A stretch of 64,000 nt of DNA from Roseovarius halotolerans. Lineage in GTDB: Bacteria > Pseudomonadota > Alphaproteobacteria > Rhodobacterales > Rhodobacteraceae. The notes below the pieces were generated by a model, which saw only the letters and a program-made list of their open reading frames with translations, did not search any database and was not told the origin of the DNA. The first letter of the stretch is position 1. Every line of letters starts with the position of its first letter. The translations under genes were made by a program, and so were the position numbers. This document shows, piece by piece, positions 9,534-17,013 of the stretch. Where the stretch lies: positions 1,178,001 to 1,242,000 of the forward strand of contig NZ_FWFU01000001.1 of assembly GCF_900172255.1 (NCBI RefSeq). The letters run 5' to 3'.

Positions 9534-9626
9534 GCCAGCATGAATCGCGTCGCCGGACAGCATGTCCTCTGGTCCGGTGACTTCCTCCCTGTCAGACTGG
9601 CCGCGCCCCTGTGCGCGGCCTTTTTT
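9534..9626 (+). ncRNA. Candidate small RNA with C/U-rich unpaired motif
   Basis: About 93 nt. A stem CGCCGGAC/GTCCGGTG (9551-9558 with 9572-9579, one G-U pair) is followed by an unpaired CTTCCTCCCT (9581-9590). Alternatively TGAC/GTCA closes a loop TTCCTCCCT. A strong terminator hairpin with six T then follows. There is no reading frame and no upstream plus-strand gene, so the terminator must belong to an RNA that starts in this gap. The CUUCCUCCC segment resembles, from memory, the anti-Shine-Dalgarno-like motif of stress-induced RNAs in Rhodobacter and relatives (CcsR/cuckoo type). That assignment is an inference. Confidence 0.5.
9599..9626 (+). terminator. Rho-independent terminator of small RNA 1
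   Basis: Perfect 8-bp stem GGCCGCGC/GCGCGGCC with loop CCCTGT, then TTTTTT. Confidence 0.85.
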
Positions 9627-9666
9627 CGCGCGACGCTTTTTCGCGGCACCTCAAGCAGTTCGCCTG

Positions 9667-9695
9667 TTGACGGATTGCAAGAACTGTCCTAGCGT
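9667..9695 (+). promoter_or_regulatory. Candidate sigma-70 promoter of small RNA 2
   Basis: TTGACG (9667-9672), 17-bp spacer, TAGCGT (9690-9695). The -35 is good; the -10 keeps the first TA and final T. A transcript would begin near 9702. Confidence 0.45.
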
Positions 9696-9701
9696 CCCCT
9701 T

Positions 9702-9775
9702 CAATGACTAAGTCGGCCAGTCCGACGGGGAGATAAAAGGGAAAGAGGCCGCTTGGCCTCTTTTCCATTTTTTCC
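9702..9775 (+). ncRNA. Candidate second small RNA or attenuated leader of the IalB gene
   Basis: A short two-hairpin RNA. Stem GTCGG/CCGAC (9712-9726) with loop CCAGT is followed by a single-stranded GGGGAGATAAAAGG, then the terminator hairpin AAAGAGGCC/GGCCTCTTT (9742-9763) with loop GCTT and two T-rich runs. It has its own promoter. The IalB-family gene starts 140 bp further on, so this may be a free-standing small RNA or a prematurely terminated leader of that gene; sequence alone cannot decide. Confidence 0.42.
9742..9775 (+). terminator. Rho-independent terminator of small RNA 2
   Basis: 9-bp stem AAAGAGGCC/GGCCTCTTT, tetraloop GCTT, followed by T and, after CCA, TTTTTT. Confidence 0.75.
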
Positions 9776-9914
9776 GGATCGGCCTCTCCGTCAGGCGCTG
9801 CCCGGCTGGCGAATTTTCGCCTTGAACCGGCTGAACGTTTTCGTTTTTCTCCTGACACCGCTGCGCAGCCATGCTAGAGCGCCAGCAACCTTCACATCCA
9901 ATCACGGGGACGCA

Positions 9915-10574
9915 ATGCCCAAGATTTATCAGACCCTTCCCTTGATCGCTCTTCTTGCCCTCGGCACATCGCTGAGCGCGCAGGACACCACCGCCGACAC
10001 GGCCGCCGATACACAGGCCGAGGCCGGAGCCACCGAGACGGAGTCGGATCAGGCGAGCGATCCTGCGGCCGAACCGGCCACCGATGCGACGCCGCAGGTG
10101 CAGACCGGCCGCGCCGCGCAGGAGGACCCGACCTATATCAAGGAAGAATACGGCGACTGGCAGCTCAAGTGTTTCCGCAGCGAAGCCGAGGAAGACCCCT
10201 GCCAGATGTATCAGCTACTGACCGAGGAGGCCGGCAACCCGGTCGCCGAGTTCAGCCTGTTCCGCCTGCCCGAGGGTGCGCAGGCCGCTGCCGGGGCGAC
10301 CATCGTGGTTCCGCTCGGCACGCTTCTGCCCGAAGAGCTGAAGATCTCGGTCGATGGCGGACGGCCCAAGACCTATTCCTATTCCTTCTGCACGATGGTC
10401 GGCTGCTTTGCCCGGATCGGCCTGACGCAGGCCGATGTCGATCAGCTCAAGGCCGGTGCCGAAGGCCAGTTGCAGATCGTGCCCGCTCAGGCGCCCGACC
10501 AGACCGTCGATATCAAGGTGTCGCTGGACGGTTTCACGGCCGCTTACAGCAACGTGTCGGTGATGAAGAACTGA
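9915..10574 (+). CDS. Invasion-associated locus B (IalB) family protein
   Basis: A 219-residue exported protein. An N-terminal signal peptide (LPLIALLALGTSLSAQ, cleavage near residue 22) is followed by an acidic, threonine/alanine-rich linker (about residues 23-70) and then the IalB domain. The domain shows GDWQLKC, a CxxxxxEDPC pair, and later SFCTMVGCFARIGL with the second conserved cysteine pair; these are likely disulphides in the periplasm. IalB was named for Bartonella erythrocyte invasion, but homologues are general in free-living alphaproteobacteria and their function there is unknown. The start at 9915 has GGGGACG upstream. The frame is open further 5', but that part overlaps the candidate RNA terminator. 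Confidence 0.85.
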   Translation: MPKIYQTLPLIALLALGTSLSAQDTTADTAADTQAEAGATETESDQASDPAAEPATDATPQVQTGRAAQEDPTYIKEEYGDWQLKCFRSEAEEDPCQMYQLLTEEAGNPVAEFSLFRLPEGAQAAAGATIVVPLGTLLPEELKISVDGGRPKTYSYSFCTMVGCFARIGLTQADVDQLKAGAEGQLQIVPAQAPDQTVDIKVSLDGFTAAYSNVSVMKN

Positions 10575-10611
10575 GGCACGGCCCCCGCGGCAATGCCAGA
10601 CAGGCCCAGGA

Positions 10612-10643
10612 CGGCGCTGCGTGGATCACGCGGCGCCGTTTTT
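10612..10643 (+). terminator. Rho-independent terminator after the IalB gene
   Basis: Stem CGGCGC-GCGTG / CACGC-GCGCCG with one mismatch, loop GAT, then TTTTT. It lies between the convergent IalB gene and ketoacyl synthase gene. Confidence 0.85.
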
Positions 10644-10654
10644 CGTGGCACCTG

Positions 10655-11866
10655 TCACGCGAAACGCTTGAGCGCCAGCACCGCGTTCAGCCCGCCAAAG
10701 GCAAAAGCGTTGGACAGTGCGACATTCACATCCGCTTCGCGCGCCACATTGGGCACGACATCGAGCGCGCATTCCGGGTCGGGCTCTTGATAGCCGATGG
10801 TGGGCGCGATCACCCCGTCACGCACCGCCATGATGCAGGCCAGCAGCTCGACCGCGCCGGTGCCGCCGATGAGGTGGCCATGCATCGACTTGGTCGAGGA
10901 AATCATCAGTCTGTCGGCATGCGCGCCGAACACGTCCGCCACGGCGGCGCTTTCGGTCTTGTCATTGGCGGCGGTGCCGGTCCCGTGGGCGTTGATATAG
11001 CCCACATCCGATAGGTTCAGCCGCGCATCCGCCAGCGCGCCCTTGATCGCGCGCGAGGCCCCCTGTTTCGAGGGCATGACGATATCGGCGGCATCCGATG
11101 ACATGGCATAGCCCGCCACCTCGGCCAGGATCTCGGCGCCGCGCGCGCGGGCGTGCTCGTATTCCTCGAAGACGAAGATCCCCGCGCCCTCGCCCTGCAC
11201 CATGCCGTTGCGGTTGGCCGAAAACGGACGACAGCCATCCTTGGACATGACCCGCAGCCCTTCCCAGGCCTTGACCCCGCCAAAGCACAGCATGGATTCC
11301 GAACCGCCGGTCACCATCACCGGGGTCATGCCGCCATGCACCATCTGAAAGGCCTGCGCCATCGCGTGGTTGGACGAGGCACAGGCCGTCGAGACGGTAA
11401 AGCTCGGCCCCTTGAGGTTGAATTCCATCGACACGTGGCTGGCGGCGGCGTTGTTCATGAGCTTGGGCACGACGAAGGGATGCACCCGGTTCTTGCCGTC
11501 CTCGTAGACCGAGCGGTAATTTTCATCGAGGGTGGTCATGCCGCCCCCCGAATTGCCCAGAACCACCCCGGCCCGCGCCGCCAGCTCGCCCGAAAAGACC
11601 AGACCGGCCTGCGCGATCGCCTCGCGCGCGGCGATCAGGGTGAACTGGGTGAAGCGGTCATAAAGCGCCATCTGCTGACGGTTGAAACGCGCCTCTGGGT
11701 CATAGTCGCGCACCTGCCCGCCGATCCGGATCGACAGGCGGTCGACATCGCGAAACTCAAGCTCGCGGATGCCACAGCGCCCCTCGCGCATGGCCTCGAG
11801 CGTGTCTGGCACGTTGTGGCCGAGCGCGTTGATCGTGCCCGCGCCCGTGATGACGACCCGTTTCAC
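10655..11866 (-). CDS. Beta-ketoacyl-ACP synthase (KAS II / FabF-like)
   Basis: A 403-residue condensing enzyme that extends acyl chains on an acyl carrier protein. The whole catalytic triad is present: the active cysteine in TVSTACASSNHAM, the first histidine in NAHGTGTAANDKTE and the second in STKSMHGHLIGG. It overlaps the acyl carrier protein gene upstream by four bases (ATGA) and lies downstream of lpxD on the same strand. This looks like a dedicated enzyme-carrier pair that supplies a special acyl chain, probably for lipid A, instead of the housekeeping FabF that normally sits beside acpP. That role is inferred from position, by analogy with the rhizobial AcpXL/FabF-XL genes. Confidence 0.9.
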   Translation of the reverse strand: MKRVVITGAGTINALGHNVPDTLEAMREGRCGIRELEFRDVDRLSIRIGGQVRDYDPEARFNRQQMALYDRFTQFTLIAAREAIAQAGLVFSGELAARAGVVLGNSGGGMTTLDENYRSVYEDGKNRVHPFVVPKLMNNAAASHVSMEFNLKGPSFTVSTACASSNHAMAQAFQMVHGGMTPVMVTGGSESMLCFGGVKAWEGLRVMSKDGCRPFSANRNGMVQGEGAGIFVFEEYEHARARGAEILAEVAGYAMSSDAADIVMPSKQGASRAIKGALADARLNLSDVGYINAHGTGTAANDKTESAAVADVFGAHADRLMISSTKSMHGHLIGGTGAVELLACIMAVRDGVIAPTIGYQEPDPECALDVVPNVAREADVNVALSNAFAFGGLNAVLALKRFA

Positions 11867-12123
11867 GACTGCTCTGCGATCAGTTTCTCGATCCCCGCCA
11901 CGATCGATGCGACCGAGGAGATATCGAAATCGCTGGCTTCGGGCTCGTTGGCGTTGAACGGCACCGAGACATCGAATTCCTCTTCAATGGCGAAGATGCT
12001 TTCCACCAGCCCGAGGCTGTCGATCCCCAGATCCTCGAGCGTGCTGTCCATGGTCACATCCGAAGGGTCGAGCACGGCCTGCTCGGCGATAATTCCGATC
12101 ACGCGGTCCTTGATGCTGCTCAT
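11863..12123 (-). CDS. Acyl carrier protein (specialised, AcpXL-like context)
   Basis: An 86-residue acidic four-helix carrier. The phosphopantetheine attachment serine is S36 in DLGIDSLGLVE, followed by SIFAIEEEFDVSVPF, the helix II/III region. It differs from the usual AcpP, which has a DSLDTVELVMALEE-type helix II, and is closer in pattern to carriers used for unusual lipid A acyl chains. It lies between lpxD (33 bp upstream) and the ketoacyl synthase (four-base overlap). The context suggests that it delivers 3-hydroxyacyl or longer chains to an LPS acyltransferase such as the adjacent LpxD. That is inference. Confidence 0.85.
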   Translation of the reverse strand: MSSIKDRVIGIIAEQAVLDPSDVTMDSTLEDLGIDSLGLVESIFAIEEEFDVSVPFNANEPEASDFDISSVASIVAGIEKLIAEQS

Positions 12124-12156
12124 GAGTGTCGCCTTCCCGCTTTCGTCGCGTTGGAT

Positions 12157-13248
12157 TTAATTGCTCTCGGCGTCGTTTGAAACAGTTTTCTTGAGCTCTG
12201 CGACATCCGCGAACAGCCGCTTGAGGCGGCGCAAGCCCTTGTAGACTTCCATCTGGCTTTCCATCTTCATCGCCGGGTAACCCAGCATGACGCGACCGGC
12301 GGGAATATTGGCCAGCACCTTGGTACCGCCGCCCGTTATCGCGTTGTCGCCGATGAAAAGGTTGTCGCCCACGCCGGTCTGCCCGGCCAGCACCACGTTG
12401 TTGCCGATCACGGTCGATCCGCCGATGCCGACCTGCCCGCACAGAAGCGTATCGTTTCCAACGACCACGTTGTGACCGACCTGCACGAGGTTATCGAGCT
12501 TGGTGCCGTTGCCGATCCGGGTGTCGCGCACCGTGCCGCGATCAACGCAGGCATTGACGCCGATCTCGACATCGTCGCCGATGGTGACGCTGCCAAGGCT
12601 GTGGATGCGGGCATAGGATTGCTTTTGCACATCGCCCTGGTCGCCCAGGGTCTCTCGCGCGCGCTCGACGCCCGACACCTCGGGGGTGACGAAAGAGAAC
12701 CCGTCGCCGCCGATCACCGCGCCGGGCTGGGCGGTGAAACGCGCGCCGATCCGCACCCGCGCGCCGATCCGCACGCCTTCACGCAGGAAACCGCCTTCGC
12801 CGATCACGCAGTCCGCGCCGACGAAACAATGCGGCCCGATCACCGTGCCCGCGCCGATCCGTGCCCCGGCGCAGATCACCGCCAGCGGCCCTACGCTCAC
12901 GTCGTCTGCCAGCTCGGCGGCGGGGTCGACCACGGCCGACGGGTGGATGCCCGTGGCCCAGCCCTGCCCCGGATCCATCATCGCCGACAATCCCGCCAGC
13001 GCGAAGCGCGGCCGCGGCGCCAGGATCGCGGCCTCAAGGCCCAGCGATTCCCAGTCCGCACCCTCCCAGAGCATTGCAGCACGCGCCTGCCCTGCGGCAA
13101 TCTGCGCGGCGAATTCGGGCTTCATCGCCAGTGCCAGCTGACTGGCGGTGGCCTCGGCGGGCTCGGCGACGCTGTCGATCTTCAGATCGATTGCGCCCAG
13201 GGCCTTGGCCCCAAGCGCCTCTGCGATTTCCTGGATGGTATAGGACAT
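12157..13248 (-). CDS. lpxD: UDP-3-O-(3-hydroxyacyl)glucosamine N-acyltransferase LpxD
   Basis: Third step of lipid A synthesis: transfers a 3-hydroxyacyl chain from ACP to the amino group of UDP-3-O-acyl-glucosamine. The product is 363 residues. An N-terminal uridine-binding domain (MSYTIQEIAEALG onward, residues 1-100) is followed by a left-handed beta-helix of hexapeptide repeats such as IGDDVEIGVNACVDRG, in which LVQVGHNVVVG carries the catalytic histidine. The C-terminal helices follow as YPAMKMESQ. The start at 13248 has AAGGGGAG upstream. lpxD usually sits between skp and fabZ; here that slot (50252-50320) is empty and the gene lies 26 bp after an L,D-transpeptidase and 33 bp before its own ACP gene. 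Confidence 0.95.
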   Translation of the reverse strand: MSYTIQEIAEALGAKALGAIDLKIDSVAEPAEATASQLALAMKPEFAAQIAAGQARAAMLWEGADWESLGLEAAILAPRPRFALAGLSAMMDPGQGWATGIHPSAVVDPAAELADDVSVGPLAVICAGARIGAGTVIGPHCFVGADCVIGEGGFLREGVRIGARVRIGARFTAQPGAVIGGDGFSFVTPEVSGVERARETLGDQGDVQKQSYARIHSLGSVTIGDDVEIGVNACVDRGTVRDTRIGNGTKLDNLVQVGHNVVVGNDTLLCGQVGIGGSTVIGNNVVLAGQTGVGDNLFIGDNAITGGGTKVLANIPAGRVMLGYPAMKMESQMEVYKGLRRLKRLFADVAELKKTVSNDAESN

Positions 13249-13274
13249 GGGACTCCCCTTCGTTCGGGGGTGGT

Positions 13275-14888
13275 TTAGCCCTGAACCGCGTGCAGCGAAA
13301 CCCCCGCCTTGCCAAGGGCATCCCATATCTTTGCGTCACGCCCGTAAACATCCCGGCGATACTGCATGTGACCCTTGGCCGAGGTGAAAGCGGTGCGATA
13401 GATGATGTGCACCGGCACCTCGCGTTCCAGGTTCACCCGCGTCTCGCGCCCGGTATTCAGGATCGAATGAAACTTGCCTTTCGGGTCGGCCTCCTGCGGG
13501 GACAGAAGCTCGTAGGCCAGTTCGAAGGGTTTCTGCACCCGGATGCAACCATGACTGTAATCGCGCGTCTCGCGCTCGAACAGGCTCTTGGCGGGGGTAT
13601 CGTGCAGGTAGATGTTGTACCTGTTGGGGAACATGAACTTCACCAGCCCAAGCGCGTTGCCCTGCGACGGCGGCTGCTTGATCGAGAAGGGAAAGCTGCT
13701 GGCCGAATAGGCGTTGAAGTTGACGGCGCCGCGGCTGACCTGCTGGCCTCGGCTGTTGTAAAGCCGAAGGTGGCTGGCGGCATTGGGATTGCGCTGCATC
13801 TTGGGCAGGTATTCCTTGACCGCGATCGAGCGCGGGACATGCCAGGTGGGATTGATCACCATGTGGTCCATCGAATCCGAGAACTCGGGGCTGCGCCGGT
13901 CGCCGGTGTTCTTGCCCACCACCACGCGGGTCTCGAAGGCCACCTGGCCGTCTTCGATGATACGGGCGTTGAAATCAGTCAGGTTCACGATGATATGGCG
14001 CGCGCCCAGCTCCTGGTTCAGCCAGCGTTCCCGCTCCATCGCCACGATCACCGATTTCAGGCGGTCGCTCACGGTCGTGTTGACCTGCGCCATGGTGCCG
14101 GGGCCCGCGACGCCATCGGGTGTCAGCCCGTGCGCCATCTGGAACTGCTGCACCGCGATCATCATCGACTCGTCATAGGTCTGGGTCGCCGAACGGCCCA
14201 TGAAGCCCATCGCCATCAGCCGGTTGCGCAGCGCCACCACGGCGGCGCCCGACTGACCGGGCTTGAGCGCCTCGCCCGGCACTTTCGGCCCCCAGCCGCC
14301 GGTCTTCGCCAGCGACTCGAGGCGGAATTTCTCTTTCATCAGGCGGGCATATTCGTTGCTGCGCGGCGGCAGCGCGCGGAAAAAGGCGCGCGGGCTGCTC
14401 TGGATCAGGCTGGTCAGATACGACCCACGGTCGCGATAGGCGACCTCGCGCTTGATGTCGCCATCCACCTCGCTCGGAATCAGTGCGCCGGTCTGCATCT
14501 CGCGCGCAAGGCGCAGGAAGGTGCGGCTCATCTCGACCTCGGCCAGACCCGCCTCGCGGGGTGAGCGCGCCACTTTCAGCCGCGCCATCAGCCCTTCGGC
14601 ATCATAGCGCGCCACCGGCAGCCCGTGGCTGTCGGCGGCGGCAATCGCCTCGAACAGTGCGGCCCGCCGCGCGCGGTCGGCGTCCGACGCTCCGGTCCAG
14701 ATCGGCTGGTAGTCGTTCGCCTGGTAGAAGGCCGCCAGATCGCGGTCGCGCGCGGCAGCTTCGGCCACCGCCTGCTTGAAGGCCGTAACCTGCGCCTGCG
14801 CCGGGGCATTCCAGAGCCCGGTCAGACCAAGACAAAGACTGACACCCAGCAAGACCGCCCGGAACCGGGTGGCAGAGATCGAAAACAT
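13275..14888 (-). CDS. L,D-transpeptidase with peptidoglycan-binding domain (YcbB/LdtD type)
   Basis: A 537-residue exported enzyme. Residues 1-32 form a signal peptide ending in APAQAQ. An N-terminal helical part (about 35-230) precedes a peptidoglycan-binding domain of the PG_binding_1 type (near GAAVVALRNRLMAMGFM and QFQMAHGLTPDGVAGP). The YkuD catalytic domain ends with the motif YSHGCIRVQKPFELA, in which the cysteine is the nucleophile. Such enzymes form 3-3 cross-links in peptidoglycan or attach proteins to it. The start at 14888 follows GGGGAACTGCA. Only 26 bp separate it from lpxD, so the four minus-strand genes probably form one envelope operon. A MepK-like gene is divergent, the same pairing as ycbB-ycbK in E. 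coli. Confidence 0.92.
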   Translation of the reverse strand: MFSISATRFRAVLLGVSLCLGLTGLWNAPAQAQVTAFKQAVAEAAARDRDLAAFYQANDYQPIWTGASDADRARRAALFEAIAAADSHGLPVARYDAEGLMARLKVARSPREAGLAEVEMSRTFLRLAREMQTGALIPSEVDGDIKREVAYRDRGSYLTSLIQSSPRAFFRALPPRSNEYARLMKEKFRLESLAKTGGWGPKVPGEALKPGQSGAAVVALRNRLMAMGFMGRSATQTYDESMMIAVQQFQMAHGLTPDGVAGPGTMAQVNTTVSDRLKSVIVAMERERWLNQELGARHIIVNLTDFNARIIEDGQVAFETRVVVGKNTGDRRSPEFSDSMDHMVINPTWHVPRSIAVKEYLPKMQRNPNAASHLRLYNSRGQQVSRGAVNFNAYSASSFPFSIKQPPSQGNALGLVKFMFPNRYNIYLHDTPAKSLFERETRDYSHGCIRVQKPFELAYELLSPQEADPKGKFHSILNTGRETRVNLEREVPVHIIYRTAFTSAKGHMQYRRDVYGRDAKIWDALGKAGVSLHAVQG

Positions 14889-15215
14889 TGCAGTTCCCCG
14901 TAAAAGTTCATTCACATTTCTTGGTTTAAATCCTCGCATGTGTGCAACGGTTCTTGTCCATTCAATTCTTGAAGAGGTCGGAAATCGGCCATGCCTCTGC
15001 GGCGAAAACGCATCGCCATTGGCGCAATCCGGGCACAGTTTCGTGATTTGCGCAAAAATCTGCCGAAAAAACTTGAATATGGGAACCTGCGTCAAAACGC
15101 ACTTGGTCCCTGATTCCGGATATGTAATACAAGGGCAGCACTTGGGGATCGAAATAGCACGGCCCGCTGGCAGGCGGGTACGTACAAGCAAGCGACGGGA
15201 CAGGCGCGACTTACA
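14889..15215. other. 327-bp divergent promoter region
   Basis: No gene is supported. The interval is AT-richer than its flanks and separates the L,D-transpeptidase (minus) from the MepK-like gene (plus). It contains two small inverted repeats, GCGT-CAAA-ACGC near 15090 and CCCGC/GCGGG near 15165, and a candidate promoter facing right at 15103-15130. Confidence 0.5.
15103..15130 (+). promoter_or_regulatory. Candidate promoter of the MepK-like gene
   Basis: TTGGTC (15103-15108), 16-bp spacer, TAATAC (15125-15130); predicted transcript start near 15137, leaving an 80-nt leader. Confidence 0.4.
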
Positions 15216-15785
15216 ATGACTGACTACAGCTCTTCGAGCATGACGCGGCGCGCGGTATTGGGTGCTTTCGCAGCCACCGCGGTGATGACCGCCCCGACCT
15301 ACTCCAATGCAGCAGGCTTTCTTCGCGGCGCCGGCGATATCCGGCGGATCAGGATGACCTCGCCACGTACCGGCGAAAGCATCGACACGATCTACTGGAT
15401 CGAAGGCGAATATATCCGCGACGCGGTGCGCGAAGTCGAACTGTTCATGCGCGACTGGCGCACCAATGACATCCACAGCATCGACCTGCGCACGATCGAC
15501 ATCATGGCGGCGGCCCACGGGCTGCTGGATGTGGACGAACCCTACATGCTTCTTTCGGGCTATCGCAGCCCCAAGACCAACGCCATGCTGCGCAGCCGCT
15601 CGAGCGGCGTTGCCAAGAATTCGCGCCACCTTCAGGGTCAGGCCGCCGACCTGCGGCTCGGGTCGCGCTCGGTCGGGCAGATGTACAATGCCGCCAAGGC
15701 CTGCCGCGGTGGCGGTGTCGGGCGCTATTCCGGCTCGAATTTCGTGCATATGGATTGCGGTCCGGTGCGCACCTGGGGCAGCTGA
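15216..15785 (+). CDS. DUF882 / MepK-like murein endopeptidase (M15 fold), Tat-exported
   Basis: A 189-residue protein with a twin-arginine-type leader (MTRRAVLGAFAATAV, residues 9-23) and a single DUF882 domain. Metal-ligand and catalytic residues of the M15/LAS fold are visible: SRHLQGQAADLRL supplies the HxxxxxxD pair and NFVHMDCGPVR the HxD. The E. coli homologue YcbK (MepK) cuts peptidoglycan cross-links and favours 3-3 bonds, the kind made by the L,D-transpeptidase encoded divergently next door. The start could also be the ATG at 15240, directly before the twin arginines. A strong terminator follows. Confidence 0.88.
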   Translation: MTDYSSSSMTRRAVLGAFAATAVMTAPTYSNAAGFLRGAGDIRRIRMTSPRTGESIDTIYWIEGEYIRDAVREVELFMRDWRTNDIHSIDLRTIDIMAAAHGLLDVDEPYMLLSGYRSPKTNAMLRSRSSGVAKNSRHLQGQAADLRLGSRSVGQMYNAAKACRGGGVGRYSGSNFVHMDCGPVRTWGS

Positions 15786-15815
15786 GCCCGCGCATCCCGC
15801 ACCATTCCAACGATC

Positions 15816-15847
15816 AACGCCCCGTCAGTTCCCTGGCGGGGCGTTTT
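15816..15847 (+). terminator. Rho-independent terminator after the MepK-like gene
   Basis: Perfect 9-bp stem AACGCCCCG/CGGGGCGTT with a 12-nt loop, then TT. It lies between two convergent genes and may serve both. Confidence 0.85.
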
Positions 15848-15872
15848 CCTTGGGCAACCGGTTCGGCGCGGC

Positions 15873-16838
15873 TCAGCCCAGCTTGGCCAGACGCGCGGCG
15901 CGCAGCCGGGCGAAATCCTCGCCCGCGTGATAGCTTGACCGCGTCAGCGGTGTCGCCGACACCATCAGGAAACCCTTGCCATAGGCCGCCTTCTCATAGG
16001 CCGCGAATTCGTCGGGATGAACGAAACGTTCGACCGCGTGGTGCTTGGGCGTGGGTTGCAGATACTGGCCGATGGTCAGGAAATCGATATCGGCGGCGCG
16101 CATGTCGTCCATCACCTGATGCACCGACTGGCGGTCTTCGCCAAGGCCGACCATGATCCCCGACTTGGTGAACATGCTGGGGTCGATTTCCTTTACGCGC
16201 TGCAACAGGCGCAGCGAGTGGAAATAACGCGCGCCCGGGCGGACCGTCGGGTAGATCGACGGCACCGTTTCAAGGTTGTGGTTGAACACGTCGGGCTTGG
16301 CCGCGACCACGGTTTCCAGCACCGAAGGATCGCAATGCAGGAAATCCGGCGTCAGGATCTCGATCGTGGTGCCGGGGCTGCGATGGCGCACGGCGCGGAT
16401 CGTCTGGGCGAAATGCTCGGCGCCGCCATCATCCACATCGTCGCGATCGACGCTGGTGATGACCACGTGATTGAGCCCCAGTTTCTGCACCGCGTCCGCC
16501 ACCCGGCCCGGCTCGAACACATCGAGCGCCTGCGGCTTGCCGGTGGCGACGTTGCAGAAGGTGCATCCGCGCGTGCAGATATCGCCCATGATCATCATGG
16601 TGGCGTGACCCGCGCTCCAGCATTCGCCGGCATTGGGGCAGCCCGCCTCTTCGCAGACCGTCACAAGATTATGCTCGCGCATGATCTTGTGGGTCTCGCG
16701 ATAGCCCTGCCCGGTCGGCGCCTTCACCCTGATCCAGTCCGGCTTGCGCATCTGCGCATTGTCCGGGCGATGGGCCTTTTCGGGGTGACGCTGGCTTGGA
16801 ATCTTCAGATCTCTCACGGAATCGTCCCCGCACATCAT
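15873..16838 (-). CDS. lipA: Lipoyl synthase
   Basis: Radical SAM enzyme of 321 residues that inserts two sulphurs into octanoyl groups on the E2 and H proteins. Both iron-sulphur clusters can be read: the auxiliary cluster cysteines in [14 protein letters not shown] and the radical SAM motif [11 protein letters not shown]. The end of the chain contains SSYHAGEDF, the conserved serine that also ligates the auxiliary cluster. Two ATG codons stand side by side at 16838 and 16835. lipB is not in the window. The gene is convergent with the MepK-like gene and divergent from the VIT transporter over about 175 bp. Confidence 0.97.
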   Translation of the reverse strand: MMCGDDSVRDLKIPSQRHPEKAHRPDNAQMRKPDWIRVKAPTGQGYRETHKIMREHNLVTVCEEAGCPNAGECWSAGHATMMIMGDICTRGCTFCNVATGKPQALDVFEPGRVADAVQKLGLNHVVITSVDRDDVDDGGAEHFAQTIRAVRHRSPGTTIEILTPDFLHCDPSVLETVVAAKPDVFNHNLETVPSIYPTVRPGARYFHSLRLLQRVKEIDPSMFTKSGIMVGLGEDRQSVHQVMDDMRAADIDFLTIGQYLQPTPKHHAVERFVHPDEFAAYEKAAYGKGFLMVSATPLTRSSYHAGEDFARLRAARLAKLG

Positions 16839-17013
16839 TGGCTTGCGCCTCCGACCTTAAAGCATGGCGAAGGCAAGTGCCAGTTCCCGCGCGCAGCCCC
16901 GCCCTGCGCCGCGTGCAGACCGCATCCCGGTCGCGCCAAGTCCCCGGTTGCGATGCGCGCGGCCATGACTATTGTGCGCGCCAGGCACCGGAAAGAGAAC
17001 GAGGAGTCGCGAT

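Larger units (their letters stand above)
9474..9914. other. 441-bp non-coding interval with two candidate RNA genes
   Basis: No protein-coding gene is supported here. On the plus strand the interval holds two consecutive transcription units that end in rho-independent terminators (9599-9626 and 9742-9775), each preceded by a plausible sigma-70 promoter, and then the leader of the IalB gene. A further possible promoter for that gene is CTGACA at 9854-9859 with TAGAGC 17 bp on. Confidence 0.6.
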
